Source of the DNA: Pestalotiopsis fici W106-1
Taxonomy: Eukaryota; Ascomycota; Sordariomycetes; Amphisphaeriales; Sporocadaceae
Length of the DNA: 64,000 nucleotides
Direction of reading: 5' to 3'
Assembly: GCF_000516985.1 (NCBI RefSeq)
Contig: NW_006917095.1
Coordinates: forward strand, 2,671,077-2,735,076
Below the pieces are notes generated by a model. That model made no database searches. It saw only the letters and a program-made list of their open reading frames with translations, and had not been told where the DNA came from. Shown here one piece after another: positions 33,283 through 44,442 of the stretch (positions are counted from its first letter, which is position 1; every line of letters begins with the position of its first letter). The translations under genes and the position numbers were made by a program.

Positions 33283-35445
33283 TTACTTGCTGATATACAG
33301 GCCCTCCTGATCACCGGCGATGGCGTCTTCCTTTTCCTTCTCCTTGCTGGCAAGGGCGTTGAAGTCCAGGTTCTCAATCTTGACACCTGTCAGGAGTTCG
33401 GAACAGCCAGGACAAACTCGGATTCCGCAGCTGCGGCAGACACGTCGGGACTCCTTGCTGCCATCGTGACAGAGCATACAGGCGATGGGATAGTGAGCGT
33501 TGGGAGTGTTCACCCAACCTTTGTGGTCGGAGGCGCACGTGAGATGATCGGCCGAGAGCTCTCTGCACGGCCATACGCCGTCCTTGTTCGGAGTCACTCT
33601 GGCCCAGTCCTTGCTGTGGCCAAAGGCCTTTCTAATGGCAGCCGAAAGGTCATTCTGCTGCTGAGGGGTCATTTGAATGTACTCCATATCCTTGTACTCA
33701 ACCCGCGGTCTCGGTGCCGGTGGAGTTGCTGGCGAAGTCACCATGAGCTGAGGGTTAGGGACTCGTCGCCCGCTGGCATTTGACGCACTGGACAATCCAC
33801 GAGTGCGCGGCGATCGCGGCGATGGAGCACCTCCGTAGTATTGTCCGGGAAAATGTGGCGGTTCAAGTGCTGGAAAGTTCTCCATTGCAGCTTCGGCTTG
33901 CTTGTCGCGGGCAGCCCTTAGATCAATGGCGCTTCTGGCCTCTCGGAGATGTTGGGCCGCGCCAGCTTCACTGCCTTTGATGTTCTGCAGGCTGGGCTTC
34001 CTTCCGACCTCGCGGCGTCTCAGGGATTTGGTTGGAGGCGACAGGGGCGGCTGGTCATCCGCTGCAGTCCTGGTGCTTTCAGGCGCTCCTAGAATCGTTG
34101 GAAAGCCAGCTGGGGATGGCTTCAGAGTGGGCGAGTCCAAAGGCTGAAGGTGTGATGTGGACTTGTCAGAGTCTTGGCTGGCACTTTGGCCCAAGGCCTG
34201 CATCTTGAGTTCCCGGAGTCTCTTCATCTCGTCATCGTTGTCGAGAGCGTCAATTGCATTGTTGGTAGCCGACTGTTGTGGTTGCGTTTGTGCCTGTGCC
34301 TGTGGCCTAATGTTGCGACCTGGCAGACCAGAATTGGGTTGTGGTGGCAGCTGAGGACCATTGTTTGCACTCAAGGCCAAAGTTGGGTTGAGGATGGCTG
34401 GGTGTTGAGCTGCTTTCTGCGAAGCTTCCTCAGCAGGAGCCGGCTGTGAAGCTGCCATTGTCGTCGCTGCGGTCGAGCCGTGACTCACAGCAAGCTTGAG
34501 TCCCGATACGGCAATGCTTCGATCTGATTTCGATGATGCTCTCCTCCGCCAAATTTCTCGTCGAGGTGGTGGAGACGGCGTCTTTCGTGCAGCAGAGGTG
34601 AATGCATCGCCATCTTTTTGTATCGTTGCTGGGGCAGCTGCTGGGGCTGGGGCTGCAGGTAGTCTCCCACCCCGCGGCGTGGCGGGCAATCCAGTCCGCT
34701 GTGCTGCCGGCCGTGGAGATGCATTGGCTTCCTTTGTGGGAGGCGGCGGCGGCAATGGCTCATGCATCATGAATTCCTTTTCACGAGCCGAGGGTTCTTC
34801 ATAGGGATTCCTCGACAACGCCTTGTATGCTGCTGATAAGTCTCTTTGTTGTCCCCCACGCTGCCCGTCCCGGTCTGGTGAAAGTGAAGCCTCGCTACCC
34901 TTTGTGTCTGAGCTCCGGTGTGAGGACATGTGTACTGATTCTGACGAGGTATTTGAGTAGGCCGACAGCAGACTCGATATAGATGACTTACGCTTGAGCT
35001 TCACCGGATCAACGGCTTCTGGCTCAAGCTGTTCGAGTGGTGGCGATGAGGTAAAGGAAGACCCGACTGGAGGTGGTGATGCCACGGCCTTTCTGGGTAT
35101 CGGAGGCATCTTTTTTTGCAACTCTAGTGGAGAGGAAACCTTGTCCGGAAGAGCCGGAAGGGCCGGGAGTGGTGAGTCTATAGGCTTTGGGATGAATCGA
35201 GCTCCAACAGAGTCCTTCCTCGGCGGGAGTGCCATGGTTGTCGCCATGTTGGGCAGTCCAGGCAGTTTTCGAGGAATCTGAAAAGCTGGAGATGTGGCAG
35301 TAGTAGGCGTACGAGTAGCAGCAGCAGCAGTAATAGACTCGGGAGGAGTCTCATGCGGAGGAGAAGGCGGCATGGGCAGCGCTTTTGAGAAACGTGAACG
35401 ACCACCCGTCCTTGGTGCCAACAGCGTGGCCGTGTTCCACTCCAT
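33283..35445 (-). CDS. Proline/serine-rich protein with C-terminal cysteine cluster, unknown function
   Basis: Single exon of 720 residues, ATG at 35445 (MEWNTATLLAPRTG). The first 560 residues are proline/serine/alanine-rich and disordered, with short basic and SH3-ligand-like proline motifs. The last 150 residues are compact: YKDMEYIQMTPQQQNDLSAA, then KDWARVTPNKDGVWPC, then a cysteine/histidine set (LTCASDHKGW, YPIACMLCHDG, RRVCRSCGIRVCPGCSELL). The C-x2-C pairs at the end look like a zinc site of treble-clef or RING-like kind. I cannot name the family. Probably conserved across moulds in its C-terminal part; a scaffold or adaptor role is a guess from the layout. Confidence 0.75.
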   Translation of the reverse strand: MEWNTATLLAPRTGGRSRFSKALPMPPSPPHETPPESITAAAATRTPTTATSPAFQIPRKLPGLPNMATTMALPPRKDSVGARFIPKPIDSPLPALPALPDKVSSPLELQKKMPPIPRKAVASPPPVGSSFTSSPPLEQLEPEAVDPVKLKRKSSISSLLSAYSNTSSESVHMSSHRSSDTKGSEASLSPDRDGQRGGQQRDLSAAYKALSRNPYEEPSAREKEFMMHEPLPPPPPTKEANASPRPAAQRTGLPATPRGGRLPAAPAPAAAPATIQKDGDAFTSAARKTPSPPPRREIWRRRASSKSDRSIAVSGLKLAVSHGSTAATTMAASQPAPAEEASQKAAQHPAILNPTLALSANNGPQLPPQPNSGLPGRNIRPQAQAQTQPQQSATNNAIDALDNDDEMKRLRELKMQALGQSASQDSDKSTSHLQPLDSPTLKPSPAGFPTILGAPESTRTAADDQPPLSPPTKSLRRREVGRKPSLQNIKGSEAGAAQHLREARSAIDLRAARDKQAEAAMENFPALEPPHFPGQYYGGAPSPRSPRTRGLSSASNASGRRVPNPQLMVTSPATPPAPRPRVEYKDMEYIQMTPQQQNDLSAAIRKAFGHSKDWARVTPNKDGVWPCRELSADHLTCASDHKGWVNTPNAHYPIACMLCHDGSKESRRVCRSCGIRVCPGCSELLTGVKIENLDFNALASKEKEKEDAIAGDQEGLYISK

Positions 35446-36259
35446 GATGAATAATAAAGAACGAACGGCTCGTGTAGATAAAACTGAAAACTAAACCACC
35501 CCAGGCCAGGCCCCAAAGCAAAGAGGTACGAGGCAGGTACTGTGTGACGACAGCGGGTAAGGTCTGGAACACAAGGCAAAATGAGGCGAAGTTGGTACTG
35601 TAGTAGTATAATGGGTAATATTACATCTGAGTTTCGCAGGCGGTCAGGATCAAGGTCAAGGCCGCAAAGTGATGCATCCTTTCCATGAAGACCGTTTATG
35701 GGGATGGAGAAGAAAAACAAAAAGGAATGGGCGGAAAAAAAACACACAAGAACAAGACCCAACGAAAGAGGGTGGCCCGCAAGTGTAGTCGCAGATATAT
35801 TTTCTCGAAGCATGCGTCAGTGTAAATGATCCCTGTTCTATAGGCAGACTAATGCAGGTACAATGCTGAGAATCTCACGCTGGCGCTGTGGAGGTTGGAG
35901 GGGGATGGGCGTTGGAACTTGGGATAGTGGATGGATTGGGTGAACCACTGATGAAGGTGAACTGTGTGGGTGTGGGTAAAGTATCGTAGTAGTGCAGATC
36001 CAGGATTCCAGATTCCAAGTTTCTGCCAGCAAAACCGGGTACTGGGGGTCGGGCGGGCTGAAGAGGAGGCACCTCGGGACTTTTTTTAAGAGAAAAGCTG
36101 CTGCCTACTACTTTTTCTTTCCCTCCCTGATTATTTATTTCAGATCCGGATAAAGTGTTAATATTACTCGTTCCTTTAAACATGCTACTGCTTGGGCTGA
36201 TGAACTCGAAATGAATAAATGAATGTCTGACTGCTTTTTGATCAAAAAGAGAAGGACTA
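35446..36259. promoter_or_regulatory. Upstream region of the 33.3-35.4 kb gene, ending at the retroelement
   Basis: About 810 bases of ordinary base composition up to the target duplication of the LTR element. It should contain the promoter and 5' UTR of the minus-strand gene. The minus-strand frame 35875-36303 runs into the LTR and is not a gene. Confidence 0.4.
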
Positions 36260-36264
36260 ATCCC

Positions 36265-36432
36265 TGTTACGGGTGCACCCGATTTTCGGCACCGGATATA
36301 CAATTAATCCGGTGCCTAAATAAGTCACGATGGAATTTGCGTATAGGAAATAGCTTTTTTTTACTTAAGCTAGTTTATAAACTATATCTGGCTATAATTG
36401 CGTAATTGCACGCATTTAGTAAGCTTATTATA
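36265..36432 (+). repeat. 5' LTR of the gypsy element
   Basis: Begins TGTTACGGGTGC and ends TTATTATA where the 3' copy has CATCACA. Contains the palindrome GGGTGCACCC and the inverted pair GGCACCGGAT / ATCCGGTGCC separated by nine bases. Its outer (left) part is less mutated than the matching part of the 3' LTR; its inner part is more mutated. Confidence 0.92.
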
Positions 36433-39400
36433 TATAAATTAGTTTTATTTTTGCAATTTTATATAAATTAGTAAGGTGCTTATAAAATTTTTAGTGCTAT
36501 TTTTTACTTTTAATAGCGTAATATCCGAAAATCTTAATAAATATAAAATCGCTTTAAAATTTCCCTTTTTCGATAACCCCTCGCTTTTTCCCCTAATATA
36601 CGATATTATAAAAAATTCCGACCCCGAAAATACGGCTTAAGCCTTTTATAATAGCGCTTTTAATTATTATAAAACCGCTAAATAGCCCTTTTAAAACGGA
36701 AAAATAAAATCCCTTAAGCTTTTTTTTATTATAGCGAGAATAAAAATAATAAAAAACCGTTACTTATTAGGTAATAAATAGCTTATTTACCTTAATTTTA
36801 TAATAGCCTTTTTAAAAAATAAGCGTTTTCGCGTAGCGCAATAATTTATTAGCATTAATCTTAAATAATTTAAATAGAAAATATTCTTTAAAAAAATCGA
36901 AAACTAATTTATCGATAAAAAAGCCAAGCAAATCGCGGGTAATCGCCTAATTCGGATAAAATAAAAGGAAAATTAAAAATTTTCCGATTTTTTAAACGAT
37001 TTTAAATATTAGCTTGGTTTTAATAAAAAATTAGATTAGGTAAACGCAATTAAAATTATTACTTTTAATTCCGCTATTAATTAAAGCCTAAAAAACCGCC
37101 TAATTATTTTCGATTTGCTTAACGATAATTATAACTAATAGTTAAATATAATTAAAAAAATAGCTAATCGCCTAAATGCCTTATAAAAAAATAAGCGTAA
37201 AAAAGCCAAAAATATAAAGATTTAGTTTTTAAAAAAAGCCGGAGCTATTTCGTTTTATTTTACCTTTTTTCGGGAAACCTTACGGAATCGAATAAATATT
37301 AAAAAGGATATTATTATAAAAAAAATTAATAAATTTAATTTATAGCAATTTATTACTACCGTTATTAATACTATAAACGCAATATAAGCAGGCAAAAAGG
37401 CGTTAAAGAATAAATAAAAACCCCGAGCTTTTTAGCGTAACAAGCAAAAAATTTAATCCCTCCGAAAAAAAAAATTATATTTTAAATATAAATAATTTAA
37501 ATATTTTTACTAAAAATATATTATTTACGGCTTTTTTATTAATTTTAACCCTTAAATTAGCTATATTAAGGTTATTTCGGACCTTAAAAAAAATAGAAAA
37601 CCGTCGGAAAATGCTTAAGCTTTAAAAAGAATCGCCCTTAAAGCTTAAAAAAAAAACCTATAATTATTGCTTTAAATATTTTAAATAATATATATATTAC
37701 CCCTTTTTTAATAAATATATTTATTAATAATTTATTTTATTATAACGCGTTTATCGATAATAAGTGTTTTTATTATTTTGCTTTTAATAAATTTTTTATA
37801 ATTAAAAAAAAAATTTAAGCGTATTTAAATCCGGAATAAAAAATTCCGGCTCGCTAAAAACGATAAAAAACGTTAATATATTCGAAAAATCGCTATTTGC
37901 TAAATAAATATCGACGGACGGAAAAAAAAAATAATAAAATATATTATTTTTAACCTAGCTTATAATATTATATTAGGAAAACCTTAGATAAAAAGCAATA
38001 ATATAATATATTTATTTAAAAAAAAAATATTTAAATTTAGTATTAAAAGGCACGGTTTCCTTATCCGTAAAAAAGGCTAATACGAAAATAAGGCACCTAA
38101 ACCAATAAAAAATAGGACGTAATACGTAAAAAATGCATAAATAATTATAAATGCTATTTACATAGCGGAAATGCGTAAAACGCGCAGGAATTCTAAAAAA
38201 ATAATTAGAACTATTTAGATTTTTGCCGTTATAATAGCAAATATTAATCGAACGCTAAAAATTAAAAAAAAAACGATTTTTTCCAAAGTAACCGATACGT
38301 TATTTTTTTAGCTTAAATATTACGCTTTTTTATTTATAAATAACGAATAAGCGGAGCTCTTACCTTATTAACCCGGAGTAAATTATGCGATTACCTTATT
38401 TAAAAATAAGCAAAATAAAATTCGGGAAATTTTATAAGGCCTTTTATACGGTATATTTAAAAATAAATTGCTTATTTTTAGGAAAATATTTATTAATTAT
38501 TTAGATAAAAATTAGATTAGGGCTAGCAGTTTTCCCGGAAAAGCCCTTATATTTTTTATAAAAAAACCTAAAGGAGGTTTTTATTTTTGCGTAAATTACC
38601 GAGCTTTAAACGCTATTATAAAAAAAAACCGCTATTTTTTTCCTTTTATTAAAGAAATTTTGCGTTCCTTTTTAAAAGCTAGGTGGTTTATTAAAGTTAA
38701 TATTAAGGCCGCTTTTTATAAAATAAAAATTAAGGAAAAAAATAAATAAAAAACCGCTTTTCGCATTCGCTTTAGCTTATTTAAATAGCTAATAATGCCT
38801 TTTAAATTAACGGGAGTTTTAGCTATTTTTTAAAGGTTTATTAATATTATATTATAAAAATACTTGGACGATTTTTATTTTATTTATTTAAACGACGTTT
38901 TAATTTATTTTAACGGCGATTACGCAAATTATATACTAAAGGTAAATAAAATCCTTATTAAATTAGATAAGGCTAGGTTTTGCTTTAATTTTAAAAAATG
39001 CGAATTCGCTATTATTTAAATTAAATATTTAGGATTTATTATTTATACTAGAGAAGGAGTTAAAGTTAATTTTAAAAAAATAAAGGCTATTAAAAAATAA
39101 AAGATTTTTATTAGCATAAAAAGAATTCGTAATTTTATAGGCTTCGCGAATTTTTATAAGGAGTTTATCCTTTAATTTAGCGACGTTATAGGATTTTTAT
39201 TAGCTTTATTTAAAAAATTAGCATTTTAAAAATAAAGGTTAGCTAAAAAATATAATTTCGAAACCTTTAAAAAGCTTTTTATTATTATACCTATTTTAGC
39301 GATATAAAACGAAAAGCGTAAAACGGTAATCGAGTGCGATTATTTTGGTTAGGTTTTAGGAAAAGCCTTTTTATAAATCGATAATAAGGGAAAACTACGT

Positions 39401-42028
39401 TTTATAGCCTTTTTTTTTTAAACGATTAAACCTAGCCGAAATTAATTACGAAATTTATAATAAAAAGCTATTCGCGATTATCCGCTGCTTAAAAAAATAA
39501 AAAAAAAATTAAAAAGCTTAGCTAAACTTTTTAAAATTTTTACAAATTATAAAAATTTATAATATTTTATTATTAAAAAAAACTTAATTAAAAAGCAAAC
39601 TCGATAATTTTTAATTTTATCCGAGTTTAATTTTTAATTATAATTCCGCGTAAGAAAAAAAAAGCGGCAAACTTAATATCTTTAGCCGTTTAAAATAAGA
39701 CCTTCTTAAAGGGGTCGATAACCCGAAATTAGAATTTCGCCGCTTATAGCTCGTTAAAAACGAGTGGCTCCTATTTATTATTATATTTTTCGAAAATGCT
39801 AAATATATTTAAGCATTAATTTATATAATACCTTTATATTTTAAGCTTATAAAATAAAAATTATTAAGCGTAAAATAAAGCTATTAAATCCCTAAAAATA
39901 AAAATTTATTTTTTAAAGCTAAACTATAATTATTTTAAAATAAAGCTATAATATAAAATATTAATTTTATTAATTTATATTTTATAATATAATTAAAAGC
40001 GCATACGTTTCCGCCCGGGTTATTTAAAAAAAAATATAATATTAGGATATTAATTGCGGAATATAAACTAAATTTTAAAAGCGCCTTTTTATTCCGAAAA
40101 AAATTGCTTATCCTAAATTAGGAATTTTTTTAAATTATATTTATATAAAAAATTTACGATTTATTTATTACCGGCTATTTAAGGAGGGATAATACCTTTA
40201 TAATAATATTAAAATATTTTTATTAGCCGGGAATATTTAAGGCAATACGGAGATTTTATGTTAATTGCGATATTTATAGGCGCTTTAAAATTTGGCGCGA
40301 GAAAAAAAGCGGCTTTTTAGCCTTTTTTTTTATATTAAACCGGTTTTACTCGGAATTTTTTATCGATTTTATAACGGAGCTCCTTACGAAAAAAAAAAAC
40401 CTTTATTTTATAATAATAATTATAAATCGTTTAGCAAAAATAATTATAGCAAAAAATATAAATATTATAAAAGCGCCTAATTGCGTTTAGCGTTTTATTA
40501 ACTATTATTAAAGGTTTTACGGTTTTTTTCGAGCTATTATTTTTAATAAAAAATCGAATTAAATAAGCGATTTTTAGGCTTATTTATGCAAAATCGTAAA
40601 TATTAAAAAAAAAATTATTTATAGCCTTTTATTTAAAAATTAACGGTTCGATTAAGCGTATAAATTAAAAAATTTAATTATATTTTAAAGCTTTTATTTC
40701 GTACGCTTAGTATAACTAACCCGAATTTTTTTTTTGCTATATTTGCTATTAATAACCGTAATACCTCGATTAACGCTAGTTTTTTTTTTTAATTTATAGG
40801 TATTACGCCGAATTTATAAAGTAAATATTTCCGCTATAGGAGTTTTTATAAAAAATAAATAAAAAATAAATTAAAAAATTCGTAAATTAATAAAAAAAAG
40901 GCTAGGATTTAGCTTAAGCTATAATAATAGCTATATAATAAAAAATAAAAAATACGGCGAATAGGAATAAAAAGCTATAAAAACGATTTAAGGCTAGAAA
41001 TTTAATATAATTTAAATTTAAAAATTTAGAAATATTATAAATATTTAAAAAGCTATTTTAGATTAATATAAAATATAAAATTAGCAAAATTATTAGCCTA
41101 TAAATAATTAAATTAAACGTATTTAATAAAATTTAGCTACGATTTTACGTAAATTTGCTATAAAAAATAAGCGAAAATTTTTTGTTATTATAAAAAAGCG
41201 AAAATTAATAGCCGTTTTTAGTATTCGATAAAAAATTTTTATAAAAAAAATAGGTTATTAAAAGGATTTTTTATGCGGAGCGGCACCTTATAAAACAAAA
41301 ATTCGAACGGAAATTATTATTAAAATAATAAAATTACGCAAAACCTACTTAATAAGCCCGAACCGTATTCGATAATATATAAGCTTTAAATAATTTTAAA
41401 GCCCGATTCGGCGTAAATAACAAAATAAATAAAAAAAAAAAGCTAAAATAAGGCCTTTAGCAAAAAAAAAATAAAAAGCTATTACTAAAATAACTAAAAA
41501 TAGGTAATTAGCAAAAGCTCGAAAAAAAAGGCTGGCTAAAAAAAAAAGCTCGAAAATTTAATTAATAAAATGCTTTTATTTTTTATCGGAATTTAAAATT
41601 AAATCCTTAATTTATTTATATTTTCCTATTTTTATTCGAAAAAAATATTAGGAATCTTTTTATTTATTCGAAAAAAATACCGGTTATACGAAATAGCCGG
41701 TTACGCGCCTTTCGATATCGAGTTAATTAATTAAGCATTTTCCGATAAAGGCTTTAATATTTTAAATATACCCGGATAGCGTTTTTTTTTTATATTAAAA
41801 AAATAACGGTTTATTAATAATTATTAGGGACCCTACGTTTTAAATCTTTTATTCGTAATAAAAAACGTATTATAACTAAAAAAATTTCGGGTTTTATAAT
41901 AGGGATTACGGAAAAGGAGCGTTACGTAAAGCAATTAGGGTATAAGCGGTTATTATAGCTTAATAGTTAAAAAGGGAATTTTTAAAAATCTAGGGTTTAA
42001 TTCCCCGAAAAGCCCGGAAAAAAGGTAA
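36433..42028 (+). pseudogene. Remnant gag-pol region of the gypsy element
   Basis: About 5.6 kb between the LTRs. No frame longer than about 62 codons is open. The left third (36.4-37.7 kb) should be gag and is not recognisable beyond a possible zinc-knuckle trace near 37.66 kb. From about 37.9 kb pol motifs can be followed in one plus-strand frame with many stops: protease flank, RT (YLDD near 38.86 kb), RNase H (IECDY near 39.33 kb), integrase zinc site near 40.26 kb and core near 40.35-40.55 kb. The stop codons are largely TAG/TAA in place of CAG/CAA or TGG, as RIP would cause. Confidence 0.85.
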
Positions 42029-42196
42029 TATTACGGGTGCACCCGATTTTCGGCACCGGATATATAGTTAATCCGGTGCCTAAATAGGTTACGATAAAAT
42101 CTACGTATAGGAAATAGCTTCCTTTTACTCAAGCTAATTTATAAACTATATCTGGCTATAACTGCGTAACTGCACGCACTTAGTGAGCCCATCACA
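42029..42196 (+). repeat. 3' LTR of the gypsy element
   Basis: Begins TATTACGGGTGC (TG changed to TA) and ends CCCATCACA. It matches the 5' LTR along its full 168 bases apart from transition differences. The right-hand part looks unmutated (for example CACTTAGTGAGCCCATCACA against CATTTAGTAAGCTTATTATA in the 5' copy). It is preceded by a purine-rich stretch (GGAAAAAAGG) that fits the polypurine tract. Confidence 0.92.
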
Positions 42197-42201
42197 ATCC
42201 C

Positions 42202-44442
42202 TGTGAGAAGAAGGATGTGAAACTTTTCCAGTCAAATCAACTTTCCAAATTTATCGACAATCCAACAGGGACAGACCCGGGGATCCGCTGGGTGTTTGGC
42301 GTGTTGTTATTGTAGCAGGAATATTACCTATTACTTTGTCTGTTGTTATTATGCGCAGGGAATTAGAAAGAAGGAAAAAAACACTAATGATGGCAATAGC
42401 TGTGATAATGATGACGATGCCAAAGAGGCAGCACGAGCCAAAAAAGAGATACCTCGGAAGGCCTGTATGAACACAACAGAGCAAAAATGCTGTGGCATCT
42501 TTTTTTCACCCTTTCCATATTTTCCAACGAATACAATGCTTTCAACTCTTCTCCTGGAATTTGATGTGAGACAACAGCGGCTGTGTTCGGATACACCATG
42601 ACGCATCGAGGATCATCGGCGGATCAGCCACCACATCAGGGACCCCAAGCCACTTGGCCGTTGGGGCCAACGTTGGTGCTACTTTTTGAAGCTACCCACG
42701 GGTAAACTGGGCGAAGCTACAGGTAAAAAAAAAAGGCCTGGGCCAAGGAGGGAAAGGGGGGCCGCGTCTTGGAGAGTGGAGGAACCACTTTGCTATTATG
42801 GCCGGGCTTGTCTCCGTATTCGTGTACGTATGTGTAGAAAAAAAAGGCAGCAGAGAATCGTGGGCTCTTTTTGTCGCATACTGGGAGTTACCTGGGACAA
42901 AGGGCAAAGCTAAAAATCCCATTGCTGGCAAATGACAGGAATAGCGTCGACATCCCGAGCGTTTCACCCGAACAACCCTGGGGCCATCATACCCTAGACT
43001 GCATTATAGATCAAAGGTGGGAACCTGGGTATTCCGTACACAGTGGGCAAGTGAGTTCGTGCCCACGGCGGGGAGGGGAATATGGACCAGTAGGGAGCGC
43101 CGGAGAACTTGAGGCCTCTTTTGATTAAACCCGGTAGTAGTGAATTTGTGTGGGATTTGTAGGGCGCATCATGTTGCAATCTTCTGCATCACGGCCAGTG
43201 CCAATCGTTTATGCGCGGGAAAGGCTGCGGAATATGCGCACGACCAAGGGCTTAAATTATGTACAGTGTACCTTATGTACGCCAAAATGTAGATAGGTAC
43301 CAATGTACGCATAAAATTATTACATAGTACATGGTTCGGCGTGACTTGGTGTAATCATCACATGTCTCAATGTATAATTTATTCAGGTCCCTACCGTTGT
43401 GCGAAGGCTTGTGACCCGTGAGTCTTCTTCTTATTTAACAAAGACACGGGCTCTCAATTCTTCAAAAAAGATTGACGCTCCTTGGTCCTGACTTGCAAAA
43501 TCGCTCATGCCCACTGGTGGTTTGGTGCAGTCGAGATCATTAAAAATCTGTACGACTCGCAAGAGAACCTGGACCCCCCTTTGCTATTGCATTAGTCGGG
43601 TAACACCTTCAGCAGCAGCACCACCTACTACTATGCCATGTACCTGCTTAAGTGTTCGCGACCGCGTACAGTAGGTAGATGCAGGCCCCTGGACCGACCC
43701 GACTTTCAAAGGATCGCCAAGTGCTCGCGTCGGTCAGATCATCAATCTCCTTGAGCCAATCCAATGGCGAGGAACGATTTACAGCAGGTTTTTCTCATTT
43801 GGTGTGCCGTGTTTTGTGTGACGTAGAATCGGTAATTGAACTTTACCATTGCACAAAAGGAGCGTTCGTTCCTGTGTGCAGCAGAGAAACGCCGTCGGGG
43901 CACAAGGAAGGGGAAAAAAAAAAAAAAGGCAGTCTCGGAAATTTGCTGCTCTCTTGCTTACGGAAACCTTCCGTCTCGGGGTCTAGCGGCATTCTAATAT
44001 CAAGCAGACGGTATATGGGGCGTCTATGCTGTTTTTCCGCCATCATATGTCAGAAAAAGATGCTTATATTTCCAGCAGATGAGTCCCATGAGGGGGGAAC
44101 AAAATTGTCCAGCTCCAATAATCCCGCGTCTTGAATGCATAAAACAATGTTATTCAAGAAACACAGAGTAGACGTGAGAACTAGAACCAAATCGGCATTC
44201 TGCTATGTAAGCGGGATTCACAATGCCGATAAGAGCGGTACCGGCAGGGCCCGAAGGCGGGGAGATAACCGATCGCGAATTATCGCGAGCCCGCAGCTAT
44301 TTTATCGGATTCTCACCGACTGAGGGCGAGAAAACAACAATCTTTTTGGAGGGGAACTTTTGAGGACAATTGTAGCACTTGTCGTACTTGTGCCTGAAAT
44401 TCTTCAGGAAGTTTGTTTCAACACATTGAGACAATATACAAC
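42202..44442. other. Intergenic without a supported gene
   Basis: About 2.2 kb right of the retroelement with abrupt return to normal composition. It includes a cluster of GTAC palindromes near 43.25-43.34 kb. Frames up to 151 codons (43679-44134) look random. The last few hundred bases should hold the promoter and leader of the transporter gene. Confidence 0.45.

Larger units (their letters stand above)
36260..42201 (+). mobile_element. RIP-degraded Ty3/gypsy LTR retrotransposon with target duplication
   Basis: A complete insertion: 168-bp LTRs at 36265-36432 and 42029-42196, flanked by the 5-bp duplication ATCCC (36260-36264 and 42197-42201). The interior is extremely A+T-rich and nearly lacks CpA and TpG, while CpG and TpA are common, the mark of RIP. 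Frames are full of stops, yet the order of a gypsy pol can still be read on the plus strand. I see a protease-region trace near 37.97 kb (IILG-x-P), reverse transcriptase with a YLDD box near 38.86 kb followed by a second IYLND-VLIY trace, RNase H near 39.3-39.4 kb, and integrase from about 40.2 to 40.8 kb. Protease-RT-RNaseH-integrase order defines Ty3/gypsy. It cannot encode working proteins. Confidence 0.93.

Noticed and set aside
40292..40480. 62-codon frame within the retroelement
   Set aside because: It is a fragment of the RIP-damaged integrase core, not a gene.
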